NCBI GenBank assembly: GCA_025458865.1
Contig: JALORP010000013.1
Coordinates: 1 to 50,481, forward strand
Direction of reading: 5' to 3'
DNA: 50,481 bases
From: Steroidobacteraceae bacterium
GTDB taxonomy: Bacteria > Pseudomonadota > Gammaproteobacteria > Steroidobacterales > Steroidobacteraceae
The notes under the pieces were generated by a model. It was given only the letters and a program-made list of their open reading frames with translations, was not told the DNA's origin and did not search any database. The position numbers and the translations under genes were made by a program. Shown piece after piece: positions 1-11,171 of the stretch; the stretch's first letter is position 1, and every line of letters starts with the position of its first letter.

Positions 1-313
1 CTCGCTGCGGCGCTCGCCGAGCCTCGCGCCGCTTTATGCTCGGCTGTGGGGCCCCCTCGCCACCTCGGTCGCGGCGCGAAGCGCTGAGCCCGAATCGGGT
101 AGTGCCGAATCAGGCGCTGCCTCACGCGCGCGCGGGCGAGGTGGCCGGAGGCCCCCCAGAGCGAGCGCGTTTGTCCGCGCGAGCGACGTGGGGGCCCGGC
201 CGGATCCCGCCCGCGCGCGGGGCAGTGCGACGTTTCCCTTCGCGGCGCAGGCAACACTTCCGAATCCCGTCGGCGCGCCAGGCACATTTCGGTTTCCGGC
301 CGCGGCCCGGATT
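1..313. other. GC-rich non-coding stretch before uup end
   Basis: I see no convincing gene here; the short open frames have proline/arginine/alanine-rich shadow composition. Within it, 211-238, 239-268 and 269-297 look like three degenerate copies of a unit of about 29 bp, each with a GC-rich block, then a GGCA-type block, then a TTTCC/ATCCC end. No T-tracted hairpin is visible downstream of the uup stop at 314. Confidence 0.4.
211..297. repeat. Degenerate tandem repeat, three ~29-bp units
   Basis: Three consecutive segments share the layout CGCGGCGC - GGCA - CACTTCCG/CATTTCGG - TTTCC. Similarity is partial and was judged by eye, so in GC-rich DNA this may be chance. Confidence 0.2.
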
Positions 314-2108
<1,795 letters not shown>

Positions 2109-2131
<23 letters not shown>

Positions 2132-3680
2132 CTGCGCCGCGGGCGAGCGAGTGGACGGCGGAGAAGCCCGCGGCACGCAGCCGCTCGGCCACCGCGAGGC
2201 TGCGCACCCCGCGGGCGCACACCACGAGGTAGCGGGCCGACGGATCGAGCAGGGTCGCCGCTTCCGCGATGAGCCGTTCCTGCGCGTACGCGAGCGATGC
2301 CTCGACGGGCAGGGGGGCCGCCTCGATCTCTTCTGCCCCGCGGATGTCGATGATCCGCAAGCCGCGGCGAGCGGCCTCGGCGAGCGGCAGGTCGAGCTCG
2401 AGGTCCTCCGGCGCCGGCGCAGGCAGGCCGTGGATGCGGGCGCAGCCTGCGCCGGAGCACTCGACTGCGCGCGGCGCCCGAAGTCGCGTCTGGCGCAGGC
2501 CGAGCAGGTCGATCAGCAGCAGCTCGTCGCGCAGCTGGCCGGGCAGGTCGAGCAGGATCTTGAGGACCTCCATCGCCTGCAGGCTGCCGAGCACGGCCGG
2601 CACCGGGCCGAGCACGCCGCTCTCGGCGCAGTTGCCGACGAGCCCGTCGCGCGTCGCCTCCGGCCAGACGCAGCGCAGGCAGGACCCGCCGCGGTCGGGG
2701 CGCGCGACCTGCAGCTGTCCCTCGTACTGGTGAATGCTCGCGAGCACCGCCGGCTTGCGCGCAAGCACCGCAGCGTCGTTGACGAGGAACTTGGCGCGGA
2801 AGTTGTCGGTGCAGTCGACGACGACCTCGCCGAGCGCAAGGAGCTGCGCGGCATTGCCGGCATCGAGGCGCGTGGCGTGCGCGCGGATCATGACGTTGGG
2901 ATGGGCGGCGGAGAGCCGATCTGCGGCCACGTGGGCCTTGGGCTGGCCGATGTCCCCCACGCCGTAGAGCGGCTGGCGGTGCAGGTTGCTCGCCTCGACG
3001 ACGTCGCCGTCGACGATGTGGATCGTGCCCACGCCGGCGGCGGAGAGGTAGGAGAGCACGGGGCAGCCGAGCCCGCCGGCGCCGACGATGACGACCGAGG
3101 CCGCCGCCAGGCGGCGCTGACCGGCCTCGCCGACCTCGGGCAGCGCGATCTGCCTCGAGTAGTCCACGGCCACGGGCGACGATGTGGCGTGGCCGTGTCC
3201 CTGGCCATGGTCATGGTCGTGCGCGTGCCCGCTGGCGTGCGCGTGATGTGCCGCCTCGGCGCAGCGCTCGCAGTTGACCCACCCCGAGTCGCCGTCCGCG
3301 TAGTGTTCCTTCTTCCAGATCGGGACGCGGTGCTTGACCTCGTCGATGATGTAGCGGCAGGCGGCGAAGGCCTCGGCCCGGTGCCCGCTCGCCACGCCCA
3401 CCCAGACGGCGAGTTCGCCGAGGCCCAGCTCGCCGATGCGGTGCACGCAGCGGGCGTGGCGCACGCCGAAGCGTTCGATGGCTTCCTGGATGATCCGCTC
3501 GCCCTCGCGGATCGCGAGTGTTTCGAACGATTCGTAGTCGAGGCGCTCGACGCGGCGGCCCTCGTTCTCGTTGCGGACCCAGCCCTCGAACGAGGCATAG
3601 CCGCCGCAGGCTGGATCGGCCAGGTCCGCGGCGAGCTGCGAGGGCTCGAGCGGCGCGCGGCTGAACTCGAAGGTGGTCAT
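2109..3680 (-). CDS. MoaE-MoeB-rhodanese trifunctional fusion
   Basis: One 523-aa frame joins three sulfur-transfer steps of molybdopterin synthesis. Residues 1-~140 are MoaE, the large molybdopterin-synthase subunit, with the conserved PIWKKEHYADG segment (K123/K124). Residues 145-164 are a His-rich linker next to a CERC motif. Residues ~172-410 are a MoeB/ThiF E1-like adenylyltransferase: nucleotide loop GAGGLG (200-205), DCTDNF (289-294), zinc pair CLRC (334-337) and NCAESG at 350-355. The usual second CxxC appears as C-x4-C (C408, C413). Residues ~430-515 are a rhodanese domain with catalytic-loop CARGVRS (C488). The MoeB part would adenylate the C-terminal GG of MoaD, the rhodanese would supply sulfur, and MoaE would use it. 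The ATG overlaps the moaD stop in ATGA. MoeB-rhodanese fusions are known (MOCS3 type); having MoaE as well is unusual. Confidence 0.88.
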
Positions 3681-3916
3681 CCGCCGGCCACCGGCGGGAT
3701 GAACACCACTTCATCGCCATCTGCCAGCTCGCGCGACCAGTCGGCGAACTCGCCGTTCACCGCGACCTTGAGCTGGGCGCGCGGCAGCGTGAAGCCGTGG
3801 CGCGCGGCAAGCGCGTCGTACAGCGCCGCCGCGTCACCCGAAGCGTCGGTTTCCTCGCTGCTGCGTCCCGCCTGCTCGCGCAGCAGCGCGAAGTACTGGA
3901 TGCGCACGCCCGCCAT
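3677..3916 (-). CDS. moaD: Molybdopterin synthase sulfur carrier MoaD
   Basis: 79-aa ubiquitin-fold sulfur carrier, the usual length for MoaD. It begins with the first strand ([17 protein letters not shown]) and ends in PPVAGG. The terminal Gly-Gly is the site that MoeB adenylates and that then carries the thiocarboxylate used by MoaE. The start is the ATG at 3916, overlapping the mobA stop as ATGA. Its own stop overlaps the ATG of the MoaE-MoeB fusion the same way, so carrier, synthase and activator are translated as one coupled unit. No ThiS or tungsten-specific features are evident. Confidence 0.92.
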   Translation of the reverse strand: MAGVRIQYFALLREQAGRSSEETDASGDAAALYDALAARHGFTLPRAQLKVAVNGEFADWSRELADGDEVVFIPPVAGG

Positions 3917-4512
3917 CACGCGGCTCCGCGCGCCGAGAGCGCACTTCGCGCCGCCTCGAGTTCGACTGGCGTGTTGACGTTGTCGAGGGCCTGCGGATCG
4001 GGCAGGTCCACGAGCGTCGCGCCGGACATGATCAGGAACTTCCGCGGGCAGTGCCGGCCCTCGCCGATGAACCCGAGCACCGGCCCGCGGCTCGCCGGCT
4101 CCCAGATGGCGCACAGCGGCTCGGGCAGGCCATCGTGCGCGCTGCGGTAGGCCGTCGCGAGGCTCGCCGGGTCGCGGCGCCCGATCAGGTGGCGCAGCGT
4201 GCCGGCCTCCACGAACGGCAGGTCGCAGGCGAGCACGAGCCACGCGGCCTCGGGATGGGCGGCCTGCGCCGACGCGATGCCCGCGATGGGGCCCTGGCCA
4301 GCTACGCCGTCCACGAGGTGCGGCAGTGCCGTGCGCAGCGGATCGCCGGCCTGCTCGGCGCGCAGCGACACGAACGCCCGCTCCGTGCAGGCCGAGAGCA
4401 GTTCGAAGGCCCGCTCGAGCGCCGGCCGGCCGTGCCAGGCGACCGCCGCCTTGTCGCGGCCCATGCGGGTCGAGCGGCCGCCCGCGAGCACGAGGCCGTA
4501 GAGCGTGCTCAC
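3916..4512 (-). CDS. mobA: Molybdenum cofactor nucleotidyltransferase (MobA type)
   Basis: 198-aa nucleotidyltransferase that links a nucleotide to molybdopterin. The N-terminal NTP-binding loop reads [16 protein letters not shown] (residues 8-23), followed by the acidic LACDLPF metal site (94-100) and the C-terminal LDNVNTP typical of MobA. I chose the GTG at 4512 because it overlaps the moaC stop as GTGA and directly precedes the conserved loop; longer in-frame starts are arginine-rich and non-homologous. CoxL-type enzymes such as the one at 15898 normally need the cytosine dinucleotide cofactor made by MocA. From sequence alone I cannot tell whether this protein uses GTP or CTP, and the family call is safer than the substrate. 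Confidence 0.85.
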   Translation of the reverse strand: MSTLYGLVLAGGRSTRMGRDKAAVAWHGRPALERAFELLSACTERAFVSLRAEQAGDPLRTALPHLVDGVAGQGPIAGIASAQAAHPEAAWLVLACDLPFVEAGTLRHLIGRRDPASLATAYRSAHDGLPEPLCAIWEPASRGPVLGFIGEGRHCPRKFLIMSGATLVDLPDPQALDNVNTPVELEAARSALSARGAA

Positions 4513-4997
4513 GGCGCGGTCTCCGCCGAATGGAAGTCGCGCTTGCCGCCGGTCTTCTCGAGCAGACGAATGCCGGTGATCACGATCTCGTGCGACAGGG
4601 CCTTGCACATGTCGTAGACGGTCAGCGCCGCCACCGAGGCGCCGGTCAGCGCCTCCATCTCGACGCCGGTGCGGTGGTGGACCGACACCGTGCAGCGAAC
4701 CTGCACGTCGCCGGCCGGGTCCATGTCCACCTCGACGCGGCACTTCTCGAGGCCGAGCGGGTGGCAGAAGGGGATCAGTTCGTGCGTGCGCTTTGCGGCC
4801 ATGGTGCCGGCGACGATCGCGGTGTGGAATACCGGGCCCTTCGCGGTGCTGAAGCCTGCGCTACGCAGCTCGGCTGCCACGTCAGGCGGCAGCCGCACGG
4901 TCGCGGCGGCCGTCGCGCTGCGAAGCGTCGGCGCCTTGTGGCTCACGTCCACCATCGCCGGTCGGCCGGACTCGTCCACGTGGGTCAGCGTGCTCAT
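4509..4997 (-). CDS. moaC: Cyclic pyranopterin monophosphate synthase MoaC
   Basis: 162 aa, normal for MoaC, which with MoaA converts GTP to cyclic pyranopterin monophosphate. Conserved features: MVDVSHK near the N-terminus, [18 protein letters not shown] (active-site Lys/His region) and [23 protein letters not shown]. The ATG at 4997 was chosen because [11 protein letters not shown] is the family N-terminus and lies just after the moaA stop (8-bp gap). The stop overlaps the mobA GTG. Cytoplasmic homohexamer by family knowledge. Confidence 0.94.
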   Translation of the reverse strand: MSTLTHVDESGRPAMVDVSHKAPTLRSATAAATVRLPPDVAAELRSAGFSTAKGPVFHTAIVAGTMAAKRTHELIPFCHPLGLEKCRVEVDMDPAGDVQVRCTVSVHHRTGVEMEALTGASVAALTVYDMCKALSHEIVITGIRLLEKTGGKRDFHSAETAP

Positions 4998-5005
4998 CCC
5001 GATCG

Positions 5006-6064
5006 TCACCCGCCGATGTAGAACATTTCGATCTTCGCGGCCGGCTGCTGCTCCCGCAAGGCCTGCCGAAGCTCGCTGTAGCGGTCCACGCGTCCGCGCC
5101 ACGTCGCGCCGATCCGCTCGAGCACCGCCGCGTCGTCCGCGCCGCCCCGCAGCAGGGCGCGCAGGTCCGTGCCCTGGGTGGCGAACAGGCAGGTGTACAG
5201 GACGCCCTCGGAAGACAGCCGCGCGCGCGTGCAGTCGCCGCAGAACGGCTGCGACACGGAGGAGATGAAGCCGACCTCGCCGGCGCCGTCGGCGAAGAGG
5301 TAGCGCTCGGCCACTTCGCCGCGGTAGTTCGTGGCGGCGGGAACCAGCGGCCAGCGGGTTTCGATCCGCTCCTTGAGCTCGCGCGAGGGAACCACGCGCG
5401 CGGGTTCCCAGTGGTTGCGGTTGCCGACGTCCATGTACTCGATGAAGCGCACGATCACGCCGCTGCCGCGGAAGTGCTCGACGAGGCCGAGGACGCTGTC
5501 CTCGTTCACGCCGCGCTGCACCACCGCATTGATCTTGATGGGCGCGAGTCCCGCCTCCCGCGCCGCGGTGATGCCGTCGAGGACGCGCTCGAGGCCGTCG
5601 AAGCCGCCGCTCATGCGGCGGAAAGTGGCCGGGTCGAGGCTGTCGAGGCTCACGGTCACGCGCGTCAGGCCGTTCGCCTTGAGTTCCGCCGCGTGCTGGG
5701 CGAGCAGGACGCCGTTCGTGGTCAGCGCGAGGTCCTCGACGCCGGGCAGCGCGGAGAGCTCGCCGACGAGGTCGGCGATGCCCTGGCGCAGCAGCGGCTC
5801 GCCGCCGGTCAGGCGCAGCTTGCGCACGCCGAGCGCGACGAACAGCCGCGCAAGCCGCGTGATTTCCTCGAACGAGAGGCGCGAGGCGGCCGGCAGGAAC
5901 CGGTAGCCCTCGTGGAAGGTTTCCCGCGGCATGCAGTAGGGGCAGCGGAAGTTGCAGCGGTCCATGACCGAGATGCGCAGGTCGCGCAGCGGGCGGCCGA
6001 GTGTGTCGCCGGCTTCCGGACGGCGGCCGAGTTTCTCCAGGGACACGCGGTGCTCGCTGCTCAA
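5006..6064 (-). CDS. moaA: GTP 3',8-cyclase MoaA (radical SAM)
   Basis: Radical SAM enzyme starting cofactor synthesis from GTP. From the chosen start, the SAM cluster is CNFRCPYC (C37, C41, C44). LTGGEPLLR follows for SAM binding, and the second 4Fe-4S cluster sits in [18 protein letters not shown]. The protein ends in FYIGG, the C-terminal Gly-Gly that is essential in MoaA. I prefer the TTG at 6064 (352 aa) because AGGGAG stands 7 nt upstream. The alternative ATG at 6124 adds 20 residues and has a purine-rich stretch with no proper spacing. First gene of the coupled cluster; 119 bp separate it from the lacI-type stop. Confidence 0.93.
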   Translation of the reverse strand: MSSEHRVSLEKLGRRPEAGDTLGRPLRDLRISVMDRCNFRCPYCMPRETFHEGYRFLPAASRLSFEEITRLARLFVALGVRKLRLTGGEPLLRQGIADLVGELSALPGVEDLALTTNGVLLAQHAAELKANGLTRVTVSLDSLDPATFRRMSGGFDGLERVLDGITAAREAGLAPIKINAVVQRGVNEDSVLGLVEHFRGSGVIVRFIEYMDVGNRNHWEPARVVPSRELKERIETRWPLVPAATNYRGEVAERYLFADGAGEVGFISSVSQPFCGDCTRARLSSEGVLYTCLFATQGTDLRALLRGGADDAAVLERIGATWRGRVDRYSELRQALREQQPAAKIEMFYIGG

Positions 6065-6183
6065 TGGTCTGCTCCCTGGCTGGGGGCCAAAGGCCGGGCC
6101 GTGCGATTGCCGGCGGCCAATCATTCCCCCGGGGATTCTACCCGCATCGTCTGGCGGCGGCGCCCTGCGGCGTCCGCCTGCGC
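6065..6183 (-). other. Gap between regulator gene and moaA
   Basis: About 120 bp containing the AGGGAG ribosome-binding site for moaA (just upstream of 6064). No clear promoter or T-tracted terminator is visible, so read-through from the upstream catabolic operon into moaA is possible but unproven. Confidence 0.4.
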
Positions 6184-7197
6184 CTAACGGACCTGGGCGC
6201 AGGACTCCCGCAGGATCAACTCGGTAGGTACAACGTGGCAGTAGCGTTCGCCCGCCTCGTTGCCGCGGATGCGCCGCAGGAGGATTTCCGCGGCGACCCG
6301 GCCGACCTCGTCAAGGTTGCGTGAGATGACCGTCACCGGCGGGTCGGTGAGCACGGTCAGGTCCACGTCGTCGCAGGAGATGATGGACAGGTCCCGCGGG
6401 AGCACGAGCCCGAGGCGACGGATGGCGCGCAACACGCCGGCGAAGATCTGGTTGCCCCCGGCCACGAGCGCCGTCGGGCGCGGGCTGGCGGAGAGGATCT
6501 CGAAGGCCTGGGCGTAGCCGTAGAGTGCGTCGAGTCGGCCCTGCCGCAGCCATCTCTCTGGCACGTCGAGGCCCTGTTCAGCGAAGGCCTCGCGGAATCC
6601 GCGGGCACGCTCGCGTCCGGGGCGCACGTTGTCGGCGCCGGTGATCAGGCCGATGTCCCGATGGCCCAGGTCGAACAGGTAGCGGATCGCCTTGCGCATC
6701 CCCGGCGCATGGTCGTCGCACACGGAGTCGAACGGGCCGTCCATCTGCCGGTCGAGCAGCGTGACGGGAAAGTCGACCGAGCGCAGCAGCGAGCGTGTCT
6801 CCTCGTCCGTCTCGTCGGTCACCGCGATCATCAGGCCATCGACCCGGCGCTGGATCAACGACTCGATGATCAGGCGCTCGCGGCCAGGGTCGTTGTCCGT
6901 GTTGGCGATCAGCAGCGAGTAGGACTGTTCCTGAAGGACCTTCTCCGCGGCCTTGGCGACGGTCGCGAACAGCATGTTCGAAATGTCGTTGATCACGAAG
7001 CCGACGGCGAGCGTGCTGCGGGTGCGCATGCTGCGCGCGACCGCGCTTGGCGTGAACCCGATCTCGCGCATCGCCCGGTTGACCAGGGCCAGCGTCTCGG
7101 CGCTGACCGGCTTGCGGTTGATCACGCGGGACACGGTTCCGACGGAGACGCCGGCGCGCGCGGCCACGTCGCGGATGTTGACGCGCTTTTGCACCAT
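6184..7197 (-). CDS. LacI/GalR-family transcriptional regulator
   Basis: 337-aa one-component regulator. Residues 5-27 form the LacI helix-turn-helix ([20 protein letters not shown]) followed by the hinge helix region ([15 protein letters not shown]). Residues ~60-335 are a periplasmic-binding-protein-like effector domain with [17 protein letters not shown] near the end. It is the last gene of the minus-strand catabolic operon, 12 bp after the SDR. Two identical palindromes of LacI type with a central CG (TGAAACGTTTCA) lie upstream of this operon and of the TonB-receptor gene, so it probably controls both, including itself. The effector is unknown, likely a sugar or sugar-acid intermediate. 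Family call is firm; the operator match is inference. Confidence 0.9.
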   Translation of the reverse strand: MVQKRVNIRDVAARAGVSVGTVSRVINRKPVSAETLALVNRAMREIGFTPSAVARSMRTRSTLAVGFVINDISNMLFATVAKAAEKVLQEQSYSLLIANTDNDPGRERLIIESLIQRRVDGLMIAVTDETDEETRSLLRSVDFPVTLLDRQMDGPFDSVCDDHAPGMRKAIRYLFDLGHRDIGLITGADNVRPGRERARGFREAFAEQGLDVPERWLRQGRLDALYGYAQAFEILSASPRPTALVAGGNQIFAGVLRAIRRLGLVLPRDLSIISCDDVDLTVLTDPPVTVISRNLDEVGRVAAEILLRRIRGNEAGERYCHVVPTELILRESCAQVR

Positions 7198-7209
7198 GTT
7201 GCAGCGGAC

Positions 7210-7989
7210 CTAGCGCATCACCATCCCGCCATTGATGTCCAGGACGTGCCCGGTGATCGTGGCAGCACGCTGGCTGGCGAGGAATACCACTGCGTCAGCG
7301 ATCTCCGTGGTCTCGCTCGGCCGGCGGACCGGAATCGTGTTGACGAGGTTGGCGACCTGCTCCTGCGAGAGGGTCCCGGAGATCATCTCGGTCATCACGA
7401 TGCCTGGCGCGATCGCGTTGACGGTCACGCCGCCCGGCGCAAGCGCGCGGGCGAGGGCGCGGGTCATCGTCATCAGGCCGCCCTTGGTGATCGCATAGAT
7501 CGGGCAGTCGGCGGCGCCGCCGGTGTGGCCGGCCTGGCTCGTGAGGTTGACGATCCGGCCCCAGCCTCGGGAGGTCATTGAAAGGGAGGCGCGCTGGGCC
7601 AGGAAGAAGGCAGCACGCAGGTTGACGGATACCATGAGCTCCCATTCTCGCGTGTCCGCCTCGCGGAAGTCACGCCGGATGATGCAGCCCGCATTGTTCA
7701 CCAGGATATCGAGCCCGCCGTAGAGCGCGACGGCGTGGGACACCAGGCGCTCCGGCTCCTCCAGCCGGCTGAGATCGCCGGCGAGCACCGCAACCTGCTC
7801 CCGCGCTGCGGGACTGTCCCGCAGCGACTCGAGCGCGGCCTCGTTCAGGTCCGTCGCGAGGACCCGCACGCCTTCGACAACGAGTGCCGCCACGATCGCG
7901 CGGCCGATGCCGCCGGCGGCGCCGGTGACGAGGGCGGTCCGCCCGGCAATGCCGGCGAACGTTGGGGTTGTCGTGGCGCTCTCGGCCAT
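7210..7989 (-). CDS. SDR-family NAD(P)-dependent dehydrogenase
   Basis: 259-aa classical short-chain dehydrogenase. Cofactor motif TGAAGGIG (22-29), structural NNAG (98-101), catalytic S151, Y165 and K169 (YAITK), and the C-terminal TGHVLDINGG. The ATLDLNE-type acidic residue after strand 2 (ATDLNE) suggests NAD preference. In this operon it probably oxidises a hydroxyl group of a sugar acid or its product. The substrate cannot be read from sequence. It begins 20 bp after the E1beta gene with GGAAG ahead of the ATG, and is followed 12 bp later by the LacI-type gene. Confidence 0.85.
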   Translation of the reverse strand: MAESATTTPTFAGIAGRTALVTGAAGGIGRAIVAALVVEGVRVLATDLNEAALESLRDSPAAREQVAVLAGDLSRLEEPERLVSHAVALYGGLDILVNNAGCIIRRDFREADTREWELMVSVNLRAAFFLAQRASLSMTSRGWGRIVNLTSQAGHTGGAADCPIYAITKGGLMTMTRALARALAPGGVTVNAIAPGIVMTEMISGTLSQEQVANLVNTIPVRRPSETTEIADAVVFLASQRAATITGHVLDINGGMVMR

Positions 7990-8009
7990 GGATCTTCCCG
8001 GGGCAGGAT

Positions 8010-8981
8010 TCAGTGCTGTGCGAGCACCGCGTCGACGATCTTCTGGACGGACGGGACCGCCGCGTCCTCGAGGGCCGGGCTGTAGGGCATCGGCCAGTCG
8101 GGTAGCGTGACGCGAACTGGCGGCTTGTCAATGTAATCGAAGGCCGCGGTGAGCGCGCGTGCGACGATTTCGGCGCCCCAGCCGCCGCTCTCGTGGTTCT
8201 CCTCGACGACCACCAGCGCACCGGTGCGGGTGACGCTGTCGATGATCGGCTCGGCCACCAGCGGCCGCAGGACTCGCAGGTCGATGACCTCCGCCTGGAT
8301 CCCCTGCGCCGCGAGCGCGTCCGCGGCGGCCATGGCGCGCCGGACCATCGCCAGCGACGCGACCAGCGTGACGTCGCGGCCCGGCCGGACGACCTGCGGA
8401 CGCTGCGCCGGCCAGCGCCCGGCGTCGGTCTGAATCTCGCCCTTCATCGCCATCATGGCCTTGTGCTCGAGCACGATGACCGGATCGGGATCGTCGATGG
8501 CCTGCCGGAGCATCAAGTAGGCATCGGCGGGCGAGGCGGGGCAGAAGACCTTGAGCCCGGGAAACTGATAGACCCAGGTCTCGCCCGTCTGCGAGTGCTG
8601 TGCGCCGAAACGCACGCCGCCGCCGCCCATGGCGCGGATCGTGACCGGCACCGCCACCTTGCCGCCGCACATGAAGCGGTGCTTGGCGATGCTGTTGACG
8701 ATCTGGTCGAAGCAAACGCCCATGAAGTCGGCGAACATCAGTTCTATGACCGGGCGATAGCCGGTAAGGGCCATGCCCATCGCCGCGCCCACGAAGGCAT
8801 TCTCCGAGATCGGCGTGTCGCGAACCCGGAGCGGCCCGAACTCCTCGAACAGGCCTTCCGTGGTCTTGAAGGGGCCGCCGGCGGCGCCGATGTCCTCGCC
8901 CATGAGGATCACGCGCGGGTCGGCGGCGAGGGCCTCGCGCTGCGCGCGGACGATGGCTTCGCGGTAGGTGATGGTCGACAT
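8010..8981 (-). CDS. 2-oxoacid dehydrogenase E1 beta subunit
   Basis: 323-aa beta subunit of a thiamine-diphosphate E1 component (pyruvate/acetoin/branched-chain type). Typical features: ITYREAIVRAQREAL start, GEDIG, the ThDP-activating glutamate in RDTPISENAFVG, and the C-terminal transketolase domain (VTLVASLAMVRRAM, VIDLRVLRPL, VVEENHESGGWGAEI). It starts 9 bp after the E1alpha stop with TAGGAG positioned for the ATG. It pairs with E1alpha upstream, and the lipoyl E2 is on the divergent operon at 18358. No lipoamide dehydrogenase (E3) is in the window. The 2-oxoacid used is unknown. Acetoin-cleaving enzymes (AcoB) look very similar. Confidence 0.9.
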   Translation of the reverse strand: MSTITYREAIVRAQREALAADPRVILMGEDIGAAGGPFKTTEGLFEEFGPLRVRDTPISENAFVGAAMGMALTGYRPVIELMFADFMGVCFDQIVNSIAKHRFMCGGKVAVPVTIRAMGGGGVRFGAQHSQTGETWVYQFPGLKVFCPASPADAYLMLRQAIDDPDPVIVLEHKAMMAMKGEIQTDAGRWPAQRPQVVRPGRDVTLVASLAMVRRAMAAADALAAQGIQAEVIDLRVLRPLVAEPIIDSVTRTGALVVVEENHESGGWGAEIVARALTAAFDYIDKPPVRVTLPDWPMPYSPALEDAAVPSVQKIVDAVLAQH

Positions 8982-8990
8982 CTCGCGCTC

Positions 8991-10013
8991 CTATGCGGTC
9001 AAGGTGCCGGCGTAGGTCGCGTCGTGCAGCGGCCTGACCTCGGGCCACGGCCCTTCGGCGGCGCGCGCGGCGGCAGCCTGCACTTCTTCGCGCACCCGCT
9101 GCTCGGTGGCGGCGAGTCCGGCCTTGTCGAGCAGGCCCTCCGCCAGCAGGCGGTTCCTGAAGAGGACGATCGGGTCGCGCTCCATCCAGGCGTCCAGTTC
9201 GCCAGGCGGGCGATACTTGCCGGCGTCGCTGCGGGAATGGCCGCACTGCCGGTAGGTCTTGCATTCGATGAAGGTCGGGCCGTCCCCGGCCCGCGCGCGC
9301 GCGACGGCCCGGCGCGTGGCGTCCAGCACAGCGACCACGTCGTTGCCATCCACCACGACGCCGGGCATGGCGTAGGCGCTGGCTCGTACCACCAGGTCCT
9401 GCATCGGGGTGGTCGACAGGATCGGGGAGTATTCACCGTACAGGTTGTTCTCGCAGACGAAGATGACCGGCAGTTTCCACACGGCGGCGAGATTCATCGA
9501 CTCGTGGAAGGCCCCGATGTTGGTTGCGCCGTCGCCGAACCAGGTCATGGAGACCTGCCCGATGCCGCGCTCGCGCGCGCTGATCCCGGCGCCGACCGCT
9601 ACCGGCAGGCCGGCGCCGACGATGGCGAACGAGCCGAGCAGTCCCAGCTGCATGTCCGTCAGGTGCATCGAGCCGCCGAGGCCGCCCGAGACGCCGGTGC
9701 TGCGGCCGAAGATCTCGGCGAAGGCGCCCTCCAGGTCCATGCCGCGGGCGATGCAGGGCCCGTGCCCTCGGTACGTGTAGGTCAGGTAGTCGTCGTCGCG
9801 CAGCGCCATCACGGTGCCTACGGAGACCGCCTCCTGGCCCTGGCAGAGGTGGGTGGTGCCCTGCACGAGCCCCGCGACGAAGCTGTCGTAGACCTTGTTC
9901 TCGAACTCGCGGATCAGCAGCAGCTTCTCGTAGGCCGTTCGTGCGCCCGCGGCGCCGAGTACGGAGGCGATCGACACGACCCGGCCGGTGGCCTCGCTGG
10001 ATTTGCCCGCCAC
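8991..10013 (-). CDS. 2-oxoacid dehydrogenase E1 alpha subunit
   Basis: 340-aa alpha subunit of heterotetrameric E1. The thiamine-diphosphate motif is present: GDGATNIG followed by CENN about 26 residues later. HLCQGQEAVSVG, YTYRGHG and GGLGGSMHL are characteristic, and the phosphorylation-loop region CGHSRSDAGKYR is conserved. I chose the GTG at 10013, one base after the stop of the preceding enolase-superfamily gene (TGACGTG). The upstream ATG at 10130 lies inside that gene and adds an unrelated serine/arginine-rich leader. The same TGA-C-GTG junction recurs at 29733. Works with E1beta directly downstream. Confidence 0.9.
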   Translation of the reverse strand: MAGKSSEATGRVVSIASVLGAAGARTAYEKLLLIREFENKVYDSFVAGLVQGTTHLCQGQEAVSVGTVMALRDDDYLTYTYRGHGPCIARGMDLEGAFAEIFGRSTGVSGGLGGSMHLTDMQLGLLGSFAIVGAGLPVAVGAGISARERGIGQVSMTWFGDGATNIGAFHESMNLAAVWKLPVIFVCENNLYGEYSPILSTTPMQDLVVRASAYAMPGVVVDGNDVVAVLDATRRAVARARAGDGPTFIECKTYRQCGHSRSDAGKYRPPGELDAWMERDPIVLFRNRLLAEGLLDKAGLAATEQRVREEVQAAAARAAEGPWPEVRPLHDATYAGTLTA

Positions 10014-10014
10014 G

Positions 10015-11160
10015 TCAGGCCACCCGGTACTTGGCGATGAGCTTCTCGTTGAGCTCCAGGCCGAATCCAGGCCCGGTCGGGACCTCATAGCGACCCTTGT
10101 CGAACGGGCGTCGGTTCGCGACCAGCTCATAGAACAGCGGGTCGCGATCCGGGTGAAAGACCTCGAGGCACGAACTGTTCGAGATCGACGCGAGCAGGTG
10201 CGCCGATATCTGCGGCTCCTCGTGGTGGGCCATGGTCACGTTGAAGCAGCGGGCCATGCCTGCCACGCGGCGCCACTCGCTCGGGCCGCCGCCCCAGCTT
10301 GCGTCGAAATTGCAGAAGTCGATCGCGCCATCCATCATCAGGTCGCGGCAACCTGCACGGCTGCGCTCGCTCTGACCGGCGGTGACCGGGACGCCGGTGG
10401 TGGAGCGCACCACGGCCATCGAGCGCCGGTCGTCGAACCAGCGGCAGGGCTCCTCGAACCACATCAGGTCCAGGTCCTCGACATAGGAACAGAACTCGAT
10501 CGCCTCGCGCAGCGTGAAGCCCTGGTTGGCATCGACGCAGATGCGGAAGTCGTCACCCGCGACACGGAAGGCGGCGCGCACGCGCTCCGCGTCCTCGCGC
10601 GGCGAGCGGCCACCGACCTTGAACTTGCAGCCGCCAAGTCCGCTGTCTCTCAGTTCGATCATCTCCCGCTCGTAATCGTCGAGCGTACGGCCCTCGCCGT
10701 AGTAGCCGGCGATCGCGATCACCGGCAGCGACGTCTTGGCGCCGCCCCAGATGCGGAAGAGGGGCTGGCCCATGGCCTTGCCGACCGCGTCCCAGATGGC
10801 GCTGTCGAGGCAGGCTTGCGCCTGGATTGCAGCGGCCCGGTCGGCGAGGATGTCGTAGGTCGGCGGCAGCATCGCATCCCAGCACTTCTCGACCTCGAAC
10901 GCCGACATGCCGATCAGCGTGGGCGCCAGCTTGTGCAGCACCTCGAGCACGGCTTTCTGGCCCTCGAACTCGTCGCCGTTGTAGCACTCGCCGACGATGC
11001 CGTCGCGGGTGTAGACGCGCGTGATGATCGTGCAGCGATGGGACATGTAGTAGTTGCTGCCCTTGAAGATCTTGGGCAGGGGCATGACGAGGGGCACGAA
11101 CTCGATCTTCTCTATGATGAGTTCCCGTGGGTGGTCGGCTGCGATGGAAGCTGCATTCAT
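10015..11160 (-). CDS. Enolase-superfamily dehydratase/racemase (MR/MLE) 1
   Basis: 381-aa mandelate-racemase/muconate-lactonizing-type enzyme. The barrel residues are complete: K179-x-K181 (CKFKVG), metal ligands D210 (VDANQG), E236 and the E265 region (AGQSE), and the HHEEP histidine motif at 312-316. Such enzymes abstract the proton alpha to a carboxylate, and in sugar-acid pathways most are dehydratases that yield 2-keto-3-deoxy acids. The ATG at 11160 starts a normal-length N-terminal capping domain; a longer frame upstream is not homologous. It follows the second family member by 11 bp. No IlvD/EDD-type aldonate dehydratase is seen in the window, so this is the best candidate for that step. 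Exact substrate unknown. Confidence 0.85.
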   Translation of the reverse strand: MNAASIAADHPRELIIEKIEFVPLVMPLPKIFKGSNYYMSHRCTIITRVYTRDGIVGECYNGDEFEGQKAVLEVLHKLAPTLIGMSAFEVEKCWDAMLPPTYDILADRAAAIQAQACLDSAIWDAVGKAMGQPLFRIWGGAKTSLPVIAIAGYYGEGRTLDDYEREMIELRDSGLGGCKFKVGGRSPREDAERVRAAFRVAGDDFRICVDANQGFTLREAIEFCSYVEDLDLMWFEEPCRWFDDRRSMAVVRSTTGVPVTAGQSERSRAGCRDLMMDGAIDFCNFDASWGGGPSEWRRVAGMARCFNVTMAHHEEPQISAHLLASISNSSCLEVFHPDRDPLFYELVANRRPFDKGRYEVPTGPGFGLELNEKLIAKYRVA

Positions 11161-11171
11161 GTTGGTTTTCC

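Noticed and set aside
6062..6124. ATG at 6124 as the moaA start
   Set aside because: The TTG at 6064 has AGGGAG at good spacing, and the 20 extra residues from 6124 are not typical of MoaA.
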